Origin: Triatoma infestans
Taxonomy: Eukaryota > Arthropoda > Insecta > Hemiptera > Reduviidae
DNA length: 64,000 nt
Assembly: GCA_011037195.1 (NCBI GenBank)
Contig: JAAEAF010001505.1
Coordinates: 102,504-166,503 of the forward strand
Direction: 5' to 3'
The notes beneath the pieces were generated by a model that saw only the letters and a program-made list of their open reading frames with translations, ran no database searches and was not told the DNA's origin. The position numbers and the translations under genes are program-made. Position 1 is the stretch's first letter. Each line of letters starts with the position of its first letter. This document shows, piece after piece, positions 55,601-64,000 of the stretch.

Positions 55601-58244
55601 ATTGTTAGACCTCCAACTGATTACGGAATCGCTGCCCACGGTCCAGGACCTATTTATGGAGGATGGCAACCTTTTGATTATCCAAGTCTTCTACCATCTC
55701 CTGGCGGCAACATTCAACCTTCATTTTCACCAGGAAATAATCCCGCACCAATACCACCAGATGTTATGCCTTCACCTAGTGTCGCGCCTTCACCAACGTA
55801 CGGAATCGCTCCTCCCGGTTCAGGATCTATTTATGGAGGATGGCCAACTTATGGTTATCCAGGTCTCCAACCATCCCCTGGCAGCAACATTCAACCTACG
55901 CGTTTACCAGGTAATAATCCCGTACCAGTACCACCAACTGTTAGGCATCCAACTGATTACGGAGTCGCTCCTCACAGACCAGGATCTATTTATGGAGGAT
56001 GGCCACCTTATGATTATCCAGGTCTCAAACCATCCCCTGGCGGCAACAATCACCCTTCATTTACACCGGGTAATAATCCCACCCCAATACCACCAGATGT
56101 TATGCCTTTACCATCCCCTGGCAGCAACATTCAACCTACGCGTTTACCAGGTAATAATCCCGTACGAGTACCACCAACTGTTAGGCATTCTACTGATTAC
56201 GGAGTCGCTCCTCACAGACCGGGATCTATTTATGGAGGATGGCCACCTTATGATTATTCAGGTTTTCAACCATCCCCTGGCGGCAACAATCACCCTTCAT
56301 TTACACCAGGTAATAATCCCGTACCAGTACCACCAACTGTTAGGCATCCAACTGATTACGGAGTCGCTCCTCACAGACCAGGATCTATTTATGGAGGATG
56401 GCCACCTTATGATTATCCAGGTCTCAAACCATCCCCTGGCGGCAACAATCACCCTTCATTTACACCGGGTAATAATCCCACCCCAATACCACCAGATGTT
56501 ATGCCTTCACCATCCCCTGGCAGCAACATTCAACCTACGCGTTTACCAGGTAATAATCCCGTTCGAGTACCACCAAACTGTTAGGCATTCTACTGATTAC
56601 GGAGTCGCTCCTCACAGACCAGGATCTATTTATGGAGGATGGCCACCTTATGATTATTCAGGTTTTCAACCATCCCCTGGCGGCAACAATCACCCTTCAT
56701 TTACACCAGGTAATAATCCCGTACCAGTACCACCAACTGTTAGGCATTCAACTGATTACGGAGTCGCTCCTCACAGACCAGGATCTATTTATGGAGGATG
56801 GCCACCTTATGATTATCCAGGTCTCAAACCATCCCCTGGCGGCAACAATCACCCTTCATTTACACCGGGGAATAATCCCACCCCAATACCACCAGATGTT
56901 ATGCCTTCACCATCCCCTGGCAGCAACATTCAACCTACGCGTTTACCAGGTAATAATCCCGTACGAGTACCATCAACTGTTAGGCATTCTACTGATTACG
57001 GAGTCGCTCCTCACAGACCAGGATCTATTTGTGGAAGACGGCCACCTTATGATTATTCAGGTTTTCAACCATCCCCTGGCGGCAACAATCACCCTTCATT
57101 TACACCAGGTAATAATCCCACCCCAATACCACCAGATGTTATGCCTTCACCATCCCCTGGCAGCAACATTCAACCTACGCGTTTACCAGGTAATAATCCC
57201 GTACGAGTACCATCAACTGTTAGGCATTCTACTGATTACGGAGTCGCTCCTCACAGACCAGGATCTATTTGTGGAAGACGGCCACCTTATGATTATTCAG
57301 GTTTTCAACCATCCCCTGGCGGCAACAATCACCCTTCATTTACACCAGGTAATAATCCCACCCCAATACCACCAGATGTTATGCCTTCACCATCCCCTGG
57401 CAGCAACATTCAACCTACGCGTTTACCAGGTAATAATCCCGTACGAGTACCATCAACTGTTAGGCATTCTACTGATTACGGAGTCGCTCCTCACAGACCA
57501 GGATCTATTTGTGGAAGACGGCCACCTTATGATTATTCAGGTTTTCAACCATCCCCTGGCGGCAACAATCACCCTTCATTTACACCAGGTAATAATCCCC
57601 CCCCAATACCACCAGATCTTGTGCCTTCACCTAATGTCGTAGTCACTCCTCCTGCTGGCCATGTACCCTCCGGTGGCACCTGTAAACGTATAGTTAGTTC
57701 TGGTAGTTATCCTACAACAACTCAACGAAATCGCATATCCCCAAATGATTCCGTAATCACTATTCCAGCAAGTAATGGAATCCCAAGTTCACAAAAGACC
57801 GCTGCTTTCATTAATAATCTTACAACATCAGTTCCAAATGAAGAATCTCCCCCAACCAAACCTGCAACAACTCAAATAAATAGCATTTCCCCAAGTGATT
57901 CCGTAAGCACTACTCCAGCAAGTAATGAAATCCCAAGTTCACAAAAGACCGCTGCTTTCATTAATAATCTTACAACATCAGTTCCAAATGAAGAATCTCC
58001 CCCAACCAAACCTGCAACAACTCAAATAAATAGCATTTTCCCAAGTGATTCCGTAAGCACTACTCCAGCAAGTAATGGAATCCCATGTTCACAGAAGACC
58101 CCTGGTTTCATTAATAATCTTACAACATCATTTCCAAAAGTTGAATCTCCCTACACCAAACCTGCAACAACTCAAATAAATAGCATTTCCCCAAGTGATT
58201 CCGTAAGCGCTACTCCAGCAAGTAATGGAATCCCAAGTTCATAA
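49677..58244 (+). CDS. Gene K exon 2: giant proline-rich repeat protein, secreted
   Basis: The acceptor TTTGTTTCAG ends at 49676, phase 0 with exon 1, and the frame ends at TAA 58242-58244. The exon is 2,856 codons long. The first part (to about 50640) is homologous to gene B: QGCNGKCEGN with C-x3-C, Lys-rich, K-Q-K-R before Ser at about residue 155, then Tyr/Pro-rich. The body is an array rich in Pro, Gly, Asn and Ser, with units such as PGNNPAPIPPDVMPSP, APPGSGSIYGGWP and YDYPGLQPSP. It ends with four 50-residue Ser/Thr/Pro repeats (57720-58240). Eight single-base indels (near 52188, 54008, 54203, 54682, 54714, 54772, 54964, 56575) split the frame as given. Four are gains and four are losses, so the frame is the same before the first and after the last. 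I suspect consensus errors in near-identical repeats, but real decay is possible. AATAAA lies at 58507. Inferred role: secreted structural, mucin-like or adhesive material. Confidence 0.75.
50822..51640 (+). repeat. Gene K: 273-bp coding repeat, three copies
   Basis: AGATNTTATGCCTTCACCTA starts at 50822, 51095, 51368 and 51641, so the period is 273 bases (91 codons). The units carry NPVVAPPA, PSGGN, IVSPSSNPA and GSIYGGWPPFDYPGLQPSP. The period is a multiple of three and the frame is intact. Confidence 0.9.
51660..55105 (+). repeat. Gene K: 1,149-bp higher-order coding repeat, three tandem copies
   Basis: AGTGTCGCGCCTTCACCAAC occurs at 51660, 52155, 52810, 53305, 53959, 54454 and 55106. Spacings alternate 495 and 654 once the indels are discounted, so a 1,149-base unit (383 codons) is repeated three times at near identity. 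Seven of the eight frame-breaking indels of the gene lie here. Confidence 0.9.
55106..55777 (+). repeat. Gene K: 336-bp coding repeat, two copies
   Basis: The same landmark occurs at 55106, 55442 and 55778, a period of 336 bases (112 codons). These copies are more diverged than the 1,149-base units. Confidence 0.9.
56910..57629 (+). repeat. Gene K: 240-bp coding repeat, three near-identical copies
   Basis: CCATCCCCTGGCAGCAACAT occurs at 56910, 57150 and 57390, a period of 240 bases (80 codons). The copies are almost identical and share the change of GGATGG to AGACGG within the GSIYGGWPP motif (now GSICGRRPP). Related, less regular units lie from 55871 on. Confidence 0.9.
57720..58244 (+). 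repeat. Gene K: 150-bp Ser/Thr/Pro coding repeat
   Basis: ACTCAA(A/C) landmarks at 57720, 57870, 58020 and 58170 give a period of 150 bases (50 codons). There are three full copies and one partial copy ending at the stop. Motifs are SISPSDSVSTTPASN, IPSSQKT and FINNLTTS. Confidence 0.9.
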
Positions 58245-58506
58245 AATACACCCGCTCTCAGTGATAACGTACAACATCAGTTCCGAAAGATGAATCTCAC
58301 CCGACCACACCAAATCAATCTCAAGCCAAACAAAATGACATACCCTCTTATATGGCACGTAAACCCGGTGATCGCAAGTGTACGTCCTCTTATGATCAGA
58401 AACGTCCCCACGAATGACTACAACTGGTTGAGATTAATATTACAGAAAAATATAGTATTTACAATTGTAAATATAAAATATCACATTTTGTTTAAAATTT
58501 ATAAAT

Positions 58507-58512
58507 AATAAA
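58507..58512 (+). terminator. Polyadenylation signal of gene K
   Basis: AATAAA lies 263 bases after the stop codon. It is the first such hexamer after the reading frame. Confidence 0.45.
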
Positions 58513-58779
58513 GTCCAACTTAAACGTTTCATATTCGCTCTAACTTTATTTTAATTTTATTAATAATAATAATAATGCTAATTATAACATAATTGAAAGT
58601 ATTTATTGAAAATATCACCTGTATCTTTGTGGTCAATAAACATTATATGCAAAAATAAAAAATTGCAATGTAATGTATAAAATCTGTTCCTTTTTTTCTT
58701 TTGTTTTTTTAACCTCAGCGTGAATGCTCAAACAATGGATAGCATCAATTTAGGAACTAATTAGCTTCATATCATTCTT

Positions 58780-59135
58780 GTAGAGTGACTATTATAGTTT
58801 ATTTTTTGAAAAATATAGCCATTTGGATATCTCAGATCAGTTTGTGCTTTCATAGAACACCATTGACCCATATTGAAAAATAACAAATCCAGTGGTGCCT
58901 AGATTGGCGCCACTTCTTTTTATTGCAGATGTTAAAAATTCCAATGAATATATTTTCTTTAAATTTCCAAATATTTAATAAACCTTTCAGTTTGGCTTGT
59001 ATTACAAATAAATAGAAAAGTGTGGATTGTTTATCTGAAAGTTGACTGGCATGGGCGGCCGCACTCTTACCACAGCAAAGTTTAACAATGCAGTTTAAAT
59101 TTATGCCTTACTCACAGGTTACCACACAACATGTC
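58780..59135. repeat. 360-bp repeat, copy 2 (also at 19500-19860)
   Basis: Nearly identical to the first copy, with a 9-base insertion near 58898. It ends in ATGCCTTACTCACAGG. Confidence 0.8.
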
Positions 59136-59149
59136 AAAAACTATTTTTT

Positions 59150-59830
59150 ACTCTGCGGAAAATCTCAAAAATGGCTATATAGGACGTTATATAACGAAAT
59201 ATAAAGACATACGGCTATATAAAGAAATGAGAATGACGTTCAAAACGCTCACAGGACAGCTTAGTTAGACACGTTACTCGTAAGGACTTTGGTCTTAAGA
59301 AGAGGACTGTCAAAATAGTAATTTATTGCTTGTCTGTGGCTGTGTGTGTTAGATCGTGTAGCTGTAGAATTTTGGATGACCTCTCAGGAATATCGAGTAC
59401 TGAGAGGTCCCTTGAGCTAGTCTTGTACGGATGTGCAAGGTATGACTATATTTATTGATTGAGTGAGGTTTGTATGTGTACTAGCTAATATTGTGGTTCG
59501 TCTAAGATGCTTTAGTTTTTATGTTCGTTTATGTGCACTTTTGAGTGCCCGTCCCTCGTTTATTTAGGGATTTATGTATATATAGACACAGTTCTGTTTA
59601 TAGTAAAGTTGATTGCGATGGATCAATAATTGCAGGCTGGGATGAGCGCAAGCTTAGGTACGCCCTTTAATGTGTTTTGATAAAAAAAAAAAAATAAATA
59701 AATAAAAAAAAAAAATAAAAAAACAAAACAAGGGATACAAGACCAGAAAAAGGTACTATATACAAGCGATAAACAGGGTTGAAAATCAGAAGGTTGAATA
59801 GAACGAAAATGCCGCACCAAACAATGAATA
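59150..59830. other. Intergenic stretch, nothing recognised
   Basis: Contains an A-rich run (59680-59730) and no supported gene. Confidence 0.45.
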
Positions 59831-59835
59831 GTACA

Positions 59836-60070
59836 TGGTGGTCGATTGCGATACTAGTTTTAGTTATTTTGGGGTATCCCTGAGTGTGAATGGTTTCGTA
59901 GACACGGAGGCAAGGAAAAGCATAAATGCTGCTAGTATGATGTTTAATATGGTCAAAAAAGGCGTGGTCAACTGCAGAGAGATGTCCGCGAATACCATAC
60001 TCTTAGTATATAAATGGATATTTCTTTCCACACTCATATACTCACCGGATCCTGTTCAAGAAACATAAAG
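59836..60070 (+). mobile_element. Non-LTR reverse transcriptase fragment (thumb region)
   Basis: The plus-strand frame reads YFGVSLSVNGFVDTEARKSINAASMMF and later LVYKWIFLSTLIYS. This is the block after YADD in RTE-type elements (YLGV.LS.NG....EI..RI..AS..F......VY...VLSTLLYG). It is only about 75 residues long. Confidence 0.65.
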
Positions 60071-60189
60071 TCAGCTTTATAGAATTGAATCGTACTTTTA
60101 TAGAATTCAGTTTAGATAATGCTCACATAGACCAATTATTATCGAATACTATTGAAGATAATGATACTATTAATGATGAAAATAATTGT

Positions 60190-61030
60190 TCGGTCGCGGC
60201 ACCTTTGTCAGATAACTTTGGTTCGCCTTTATTGCCCTTTTTATTACTGCACTACTGTTAATCTCTTGCCATTTCCAAATATTATTTCCTGTTTATTCTT
60301 TCATCGTCCGCCTCATTCTCATGCTTCCCCACATTTTTCCCTCTCTTTCTCGCTTAGTGGTGGGATTGTCGGCACTTTCATCTGTCGGAGTTCGCACGCT
60401 ATTTATTTTTCCATACCTTTTCAACTTTCTTTATTCCTCTAAAATTTCTTCACTTGTCTTCTGTATCTCGCCTGGATAACAGTGTTTGCGCTGTTCTCTT
60501 CTTCTGTCGTCCGACTAGCTAACCTCAGTTTTACCGCTTCCTCTTAGTCTGTGGATTACTGTTAATTTCGCCTTTAATTTTGTGTCGCCTTATACGCGCC
60601 TATTTGCCGTGTTAATTATTAACTTTTACTCTTTGGAGATTACCAAGACTCACCTCTACGCGCCATCATCTTCACGAGGCTATCTCATCTTCACGTTAGT
60701 GGACTCGCCATCCCCTGCCGCTTCAACAACGGCATCATCCGCTTCTGAAAAAGCAGTCCAATCCTTCTACGCTCACCTAAGTTCCTTTCTTCGCCACACA
60801 CGCACACCACACATACACACACACACACACATACGCCACCTCTTCCTTTCTCAGTCCGCCATTTGTCTCATCAATCCTTCTTCAATTCATCACTTACCGT
60901 CATCAAAGGGTATGTCTCGTTTTCATTTGTTTGTATTATTGTTCATTTTGCTTGTCACCCGCTACCTGCCATCTCGCCTTGGTGTCTGCCGCGTAGACAA
61001 TAATGATAATGATCAAATTTAATGTTAATT
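60190..61030. mobile_element. Unassigned insertion in the gene E pseudogene
   Basis: Less AT-rich than its surroundings, pyrimidine-rich, with a CA microsatellite near 60810-60835. It separates two collinear pieces of the pseudogene, so it inserted after duplication. I see no recognisable protein. The frames 60152-60442 and 60582-61022 look like by-products. Confidence 0.5.
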
Positions 61031-61481
61031 ATAAAAATATGTTTACAATAATAATAACAACGATATAATCATCAATATCATTAATGATACAAATAATAAT
61101 AATACAATAACGATGATATTAATGATAATATCGAAGGAACTAATGATAATATTATAGAAAATTATAATGTCAATAACATAACACAATCTTTGCCAGAATT
61201 TATAGAGGGCCAAAAAATGACACACAAAACAAACACTTCAAAGATAAATTCAAATAAATGAAAAAAAAAAATGATTTAGGCAACGCACTGAATTATGAAA
61301 ACTATCCACCAATACGTATAAACAAATATTTATTACGAGCTAGATCCAACAATTACGGATAATCAGCAAAGCATAGCAACTAATAAACTGCAGAACAGAT
61401 TTAAAATACAGAAAAATAACACAACAACAACACCGACGTAACAAAGACGACGAAGACAGCAGCAACAACAACAACAACAAT

Positions 61482-61690
61482 GAGAGAAGGGATTAGCACT
61501 TTGGACTCCATGCGGAGCACCCGGGTTCGAGTCCAGTTGTGCTATGCTTACATTTTTTCTTCCTAGGAGTCTCTGCGCTCACTGTTCGGTGATGGGCAGT
61601 GTTGTCTGGAGGCCGGCAGTGCACTGAGAAGGCTCCGGGTGCTAATGTCTACAGATGTTGGCGCGCCTTAAATAAAAAAAAACAAAAAAC
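61482..61690 (+). mobile_element. tRNA-derived SINE in the gene E pseudogene
   Basis: A B box GGGTTCGAGTCC (61523-61534) follows a degenerate A-box region. A conserved body follows, and the element ends in an A-rich tail (AAATAAAAAAAAACAAAAAA). Gene E homology stops before it and resumes after it. It differs from the SINE at 23289. Confidence 0.65.
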
Positions 61691-61929
61691 CATGCCATCA
61701 CCGAAAGTAACAAATTCGACGAAGACAGCTACAACACAAGAATACCACCCACCAACGGTAATAAATACGACGAAGACAACAACAACAATACCACCACCGA
61801 AAAATGCGACGACGACAACCACAGAAATATTACATGCATCAAAATCACACCAGGAATAGATAAAAAAAAAATAGAAGACAAGACAAGAAAGAAGATAACT
61901 GATCTGTGCAAAATTTAGATATAGCCATA

Positions 61930-62130
61930 GGTAAGCATTCATGGAACACCGAACTTGAAGAAAGTTGGTTTACCGGAAGTGCCATTTTACGGAATAGGTT
62001 TTTAAGTTTTTGGAATTTTCTCGAAAACGGTTACAACAATTTTCTTTAAAATTGAAACGTAGAGCTCCATAGATAGAAACATATCACTTTTATTTGAAAC
62101 ATTTTTCAGCAAAAATTGTTTTTAGATAAT
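61930..62130 (+). repeat. CCGGAAGT family copy
   Basis: TTTACCGGAAGTGCCATTTTAC, TTCTCGAAAACGG and ATATCACTTTTATTTGAAACATTTTTC match the units at 30370-30520. Confidence 0.6.
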
Positions 62131-62139
62131 TCTGAGGTT

Positions 62140-62402
62140 CTGAGGTAGTTTACTGAGAGGTTACACTGCAAATGTGTTTGTTCACTATTGGCGCCGCTCT
62201 GTACAATGTAATTACTCCCTACCTGCCTCTGTTGGTAGGTTGGCACTTACCTCCCCACCACCTGTATATTTATGTTATGATATATATCAGTACAATTTTA
62301 AATTTAAACAAAACTTGACATTTTTATATAAAACTGTATTCAGAGGACCAGGAGAAAGGCCTTGTGTCTGTTTCATAGCAAATTTTTACCGCTTTGTTTC
62401 AG
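62140..62402 (+). other. Duplicated intron 3' end of gene B
   Basis: Collinear with 15920-16154 at high identity (TTCACTATTGGCGCCGCTCT, CTGTATTCAGAGGACCAG, TTTTTACCGCTTTG) through to the acceptor. The second exon of B was therefore copied together with its intron end. Confidence 0.75.
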
Positions 62403-62918
62403 GAACAAGGCAAATGTGAAGGAAATGTATTGAAATTTGAAAACAACATTACAGACGTTAAGAAATTTAATAAAATCGGTCAGAAATACAACAACACTCC
62501 ACAAGGGAATACTGAAGAGAAAAAATTAAAAACACAGATCAAAATGAAGGTAATACGGTTCACCGTAAAATCAGATAATAAAGATGGTATTAAAGAAATC
62601 AAATTTATGAAACACAAAAACTTATACGATAAAACATCAGTCAATTCGCTAAAGCGGCCAAAAACCGAATTGATAATAAAAAGAAAAAGGAAAGAGAATT
62701 ATTGAAGGCAACTAAAAAATTATTGGCTCTTTTTAAACCAATTACAATTCATACAAAAAAGCCAATAGGAAATTATATTACCCTAGAAAGAAAAAAACGT
62801 TCTCTGTACCCAGGCGAACAAATTATTGATCAGGCTGATAATTACAGATATGGTACTTCATTTGATACAAGATTTGATAACAAATTTGGACATCAATTCG
62901 CATTATCACCTACTGGGA
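62403..62918 (+). pseudogene. Truncated copy of gene B exon 2
   Basis: It starts at the same acceptor. A 9-base deletion removes the first Cys (EQGKCEGN). A one-base deletion near 62655 shifts the frame, and the copy stops at the junction with a retroelement at about 62918. The K-K-R before Ser is kept in the downstream frame. It retains eight or so codons around TQIKMK that gene K also has and gene B lacks, so it is not a simple recent copy of the present gene B. No exon 1 is seen. Confidence 0.8.
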
Positions 62919-64000
62919 GTTAAACATTCCGAAGTTAAACTTATTCAATATGCAGACGACATTTGTGTTTATAGCGCAAACCAGAACGCTACTATTTGTG
63001 TAGATAACTTTAGTCTCGCTATGGGAAATTTTTTCGACTGAACTCAAAATAATGGCCGTAAACTTATTATAGCTAAATGTGTCGTTTGTCCATTCAGTAG
63101 AAAGCGATCGTTACCTATGGGGAACGAAGTTAGACTAGGAGGCACTCTACTCCCCAACAAAATGAAAGTGCGATTTTTGGAATTGTTACTGGATAGAAAA
63201 CTAAAATGGACCGCACATATTAATGAACTAGTCGGGATACAGAAAAATACGTAAATATGCTACGGATGATCTCTGCTTTAATAACTGGAGAAGCGATCCA
63301 TCGACTTGCCTTTTATTCTATAGATCTACAGTAAGAGCTATTTTTTATTTCGACTGCATATTTTATAGTAGGGCCTGCAAACTAAACTCCAATGCTTAGA
63401 CAGAATTCAATATAAATGCATAAGATTGTGCATGGGATACCTTAATAGTACTGCTGTCAACGTCATGTTAACGGAAGCAAATGAATTACCTCTGCATTTG
63501 AGAAGAAGGATGCTAACAAACCGTTACATCTTAAGAACCATGTCTTTCTCTCCAACTGTTTTAAGTAAAATCAGCTTCTTATCCGTAACCGTTTTAACGT
63601 ATGCCTACTGGAACAATAAAGCTACCCCACTAATTGTAGATAGTTTTCTAGAACTAACTGATTTCCAATCAACAATAATTCGTTTTGATAAGGTACCAGT
63701 ATTTATTTGTGATTATAATTCCTTGATGAGGAATGTACCCGTTGTATACATGTCTGACTATAAAGAAAGAATCCATCTTCAGACTATTAATACATTTCGT
63801 GAGGATGTTTCGCATTTTTTACCAGATACTCAGATTATATACACTGATGTCTCCAAAATGGGGAACCATGTAGGAGCAGCTTACTATGATCCCTCTAATA
63901 ATGTAAAAAAAATGTTTAAATTACCACAGTACGCCTCATTTTTTCTGCCGAGACAATAGCCTTCATTATAGCTATAATGTCTGACTGTAATGTTGGCGTC
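62919..64000 (+). mobile_element. Non-LTR retrotransposon, reverse transcriptase to RNase H, 5'-truncated
   Basis: It starts at the junction with VKLIQYADDICVYSANQN (intact YADD). Frames then give FLELLLDRKLKWTAHINEL, MGYLNSTAVNVMLTEANELPLHLRRRMLTNRY and the start of RNase H (IIYTDVSKMGNHVGAAYY, usually YTDGSK). Stops lie between the pieces. Order and motifs fit an I/R1/jockey-group element with an RNase H domain. It continues beyond the window. Confidence 0.8.

Larger units (their letters stand above)
60070..61925 (+). pseudogene. Broken copy of gene E exon 2 (second half)
   Basis: Three pieces align in order with gene E. 60070-60190 matches the FIDSNLDN region (FIEFSLDNAHID). 61035-61440 matches the Asn/Asp-rich stretch and the NYPPIRI block. 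61694-61925 matches the Thr-rich stretch and ILHKSKS (ILHASKS here). A piece of about 0.85 kb (60190-61030) and a SINE (61482-61690) interrupt it. Stops (for example after SNK at about 61259) and frameshifts destroy the frame. No signal-peptide exon was found for it. Confidence 0.75.

Noticed and set aside
60582..61022. 146-codon frame in the insert within the gene E fossil
   Set aside because: Low-complexity Ser/His/Pro content around a CA microsatellite, no homology that I recognise, and no promoter or splice context.
61482..61560. tRNA gene
   Set aside because: The B box is good, but the A box and acceptor stem do not form, and an A-tailed SINE body follows. The same reasoning applies to 23289-23360.

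Overview
The window looks like AT-rich nuclear DNA from an animal, most likely an insect. It has spliced genes with GTAAGT donors and pyrimidine-rich acceptors. It also has decayed mariner, Tc1, BEL/Pao, non-LTR and SINE elements, CA/GT and ATT microsatellites, and no bacterial gene organisation. I cannot name the species. I recognise no conserved housekeeping gene, and every gene model rests on reading the sequence by eye.

The genes form a cluster of small secreted-protein genes, all on the + strand and all with the same plan. A tiny first exon (17-26 codons, phase 0) encodes a signal peptide. It is followed by an intron of 1.7-5 kb and one long exon that encodes the whole mature protein. 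I see six: A (362-439 + 2169-2282, about 63 aa), B (11938-12000 + 16155-17144, 350 aa), C (22547-22597 + 24915-25625, 253 aa), E (28680-28757 + 33569-35266, 591 aa), D (38861-38911 + 40738-41451, 254 aa, paralogue of C) and K (47946-48008 + 49677-58244, about 2,876 aa, paralogue of B with a giant proline-rich repeat array). Two broken copies follow: an E-like fossil (about 60070-61925) and a B-like fossil (62403-62918). B and K share a basic N-terminal region and a dibasic K-R-S site. C and D carry R-x-R-R-S just after the signal peptide. I infer a rapidly evolving family of secreted (gland, salivary, structural or effector-type) proteins; the function is unknown.

The cluster grew by local duplication. 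A block of about 4 kb (21455-25850) recurs at 37665-41670 and carries C/D. The 5' flank and signal-peptide exon of B and K are about 98% identical, although their second exons are strongly diverged. C and D differ mostly by amino-acid-changing substitutions while their introns are almost unchanged. The K exon contains a 1,149-bp higher-order repeat in three near-identical copies and eight single-base indels whose net effect is zero.

Between the genes lie transposon remains: RTE-like reverse transcriptase fragments (3070-4185, 35800-36965, 59836-60070), Tc1 (9060-10020), jockey-like and RNase H-bearing non-LTR fragments (12107-12720, 13050-13440, 19960-20600, 62919-64000), mariners (17430-18330, 18521-19280, 26040-26160), BEL/Pao (about 41800-45640), SINEs (23289-23475, 61482-61690) and a pervasive family with embedded CA/GT microsatellites that forms a long inverted repeat in the intron of E. 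On the minus strand, three repeats carry the core and stem arrangement of a hammerhead ribozyme, with compensating changes between copies. This points to Penelope-like or retrozyme-type elements.
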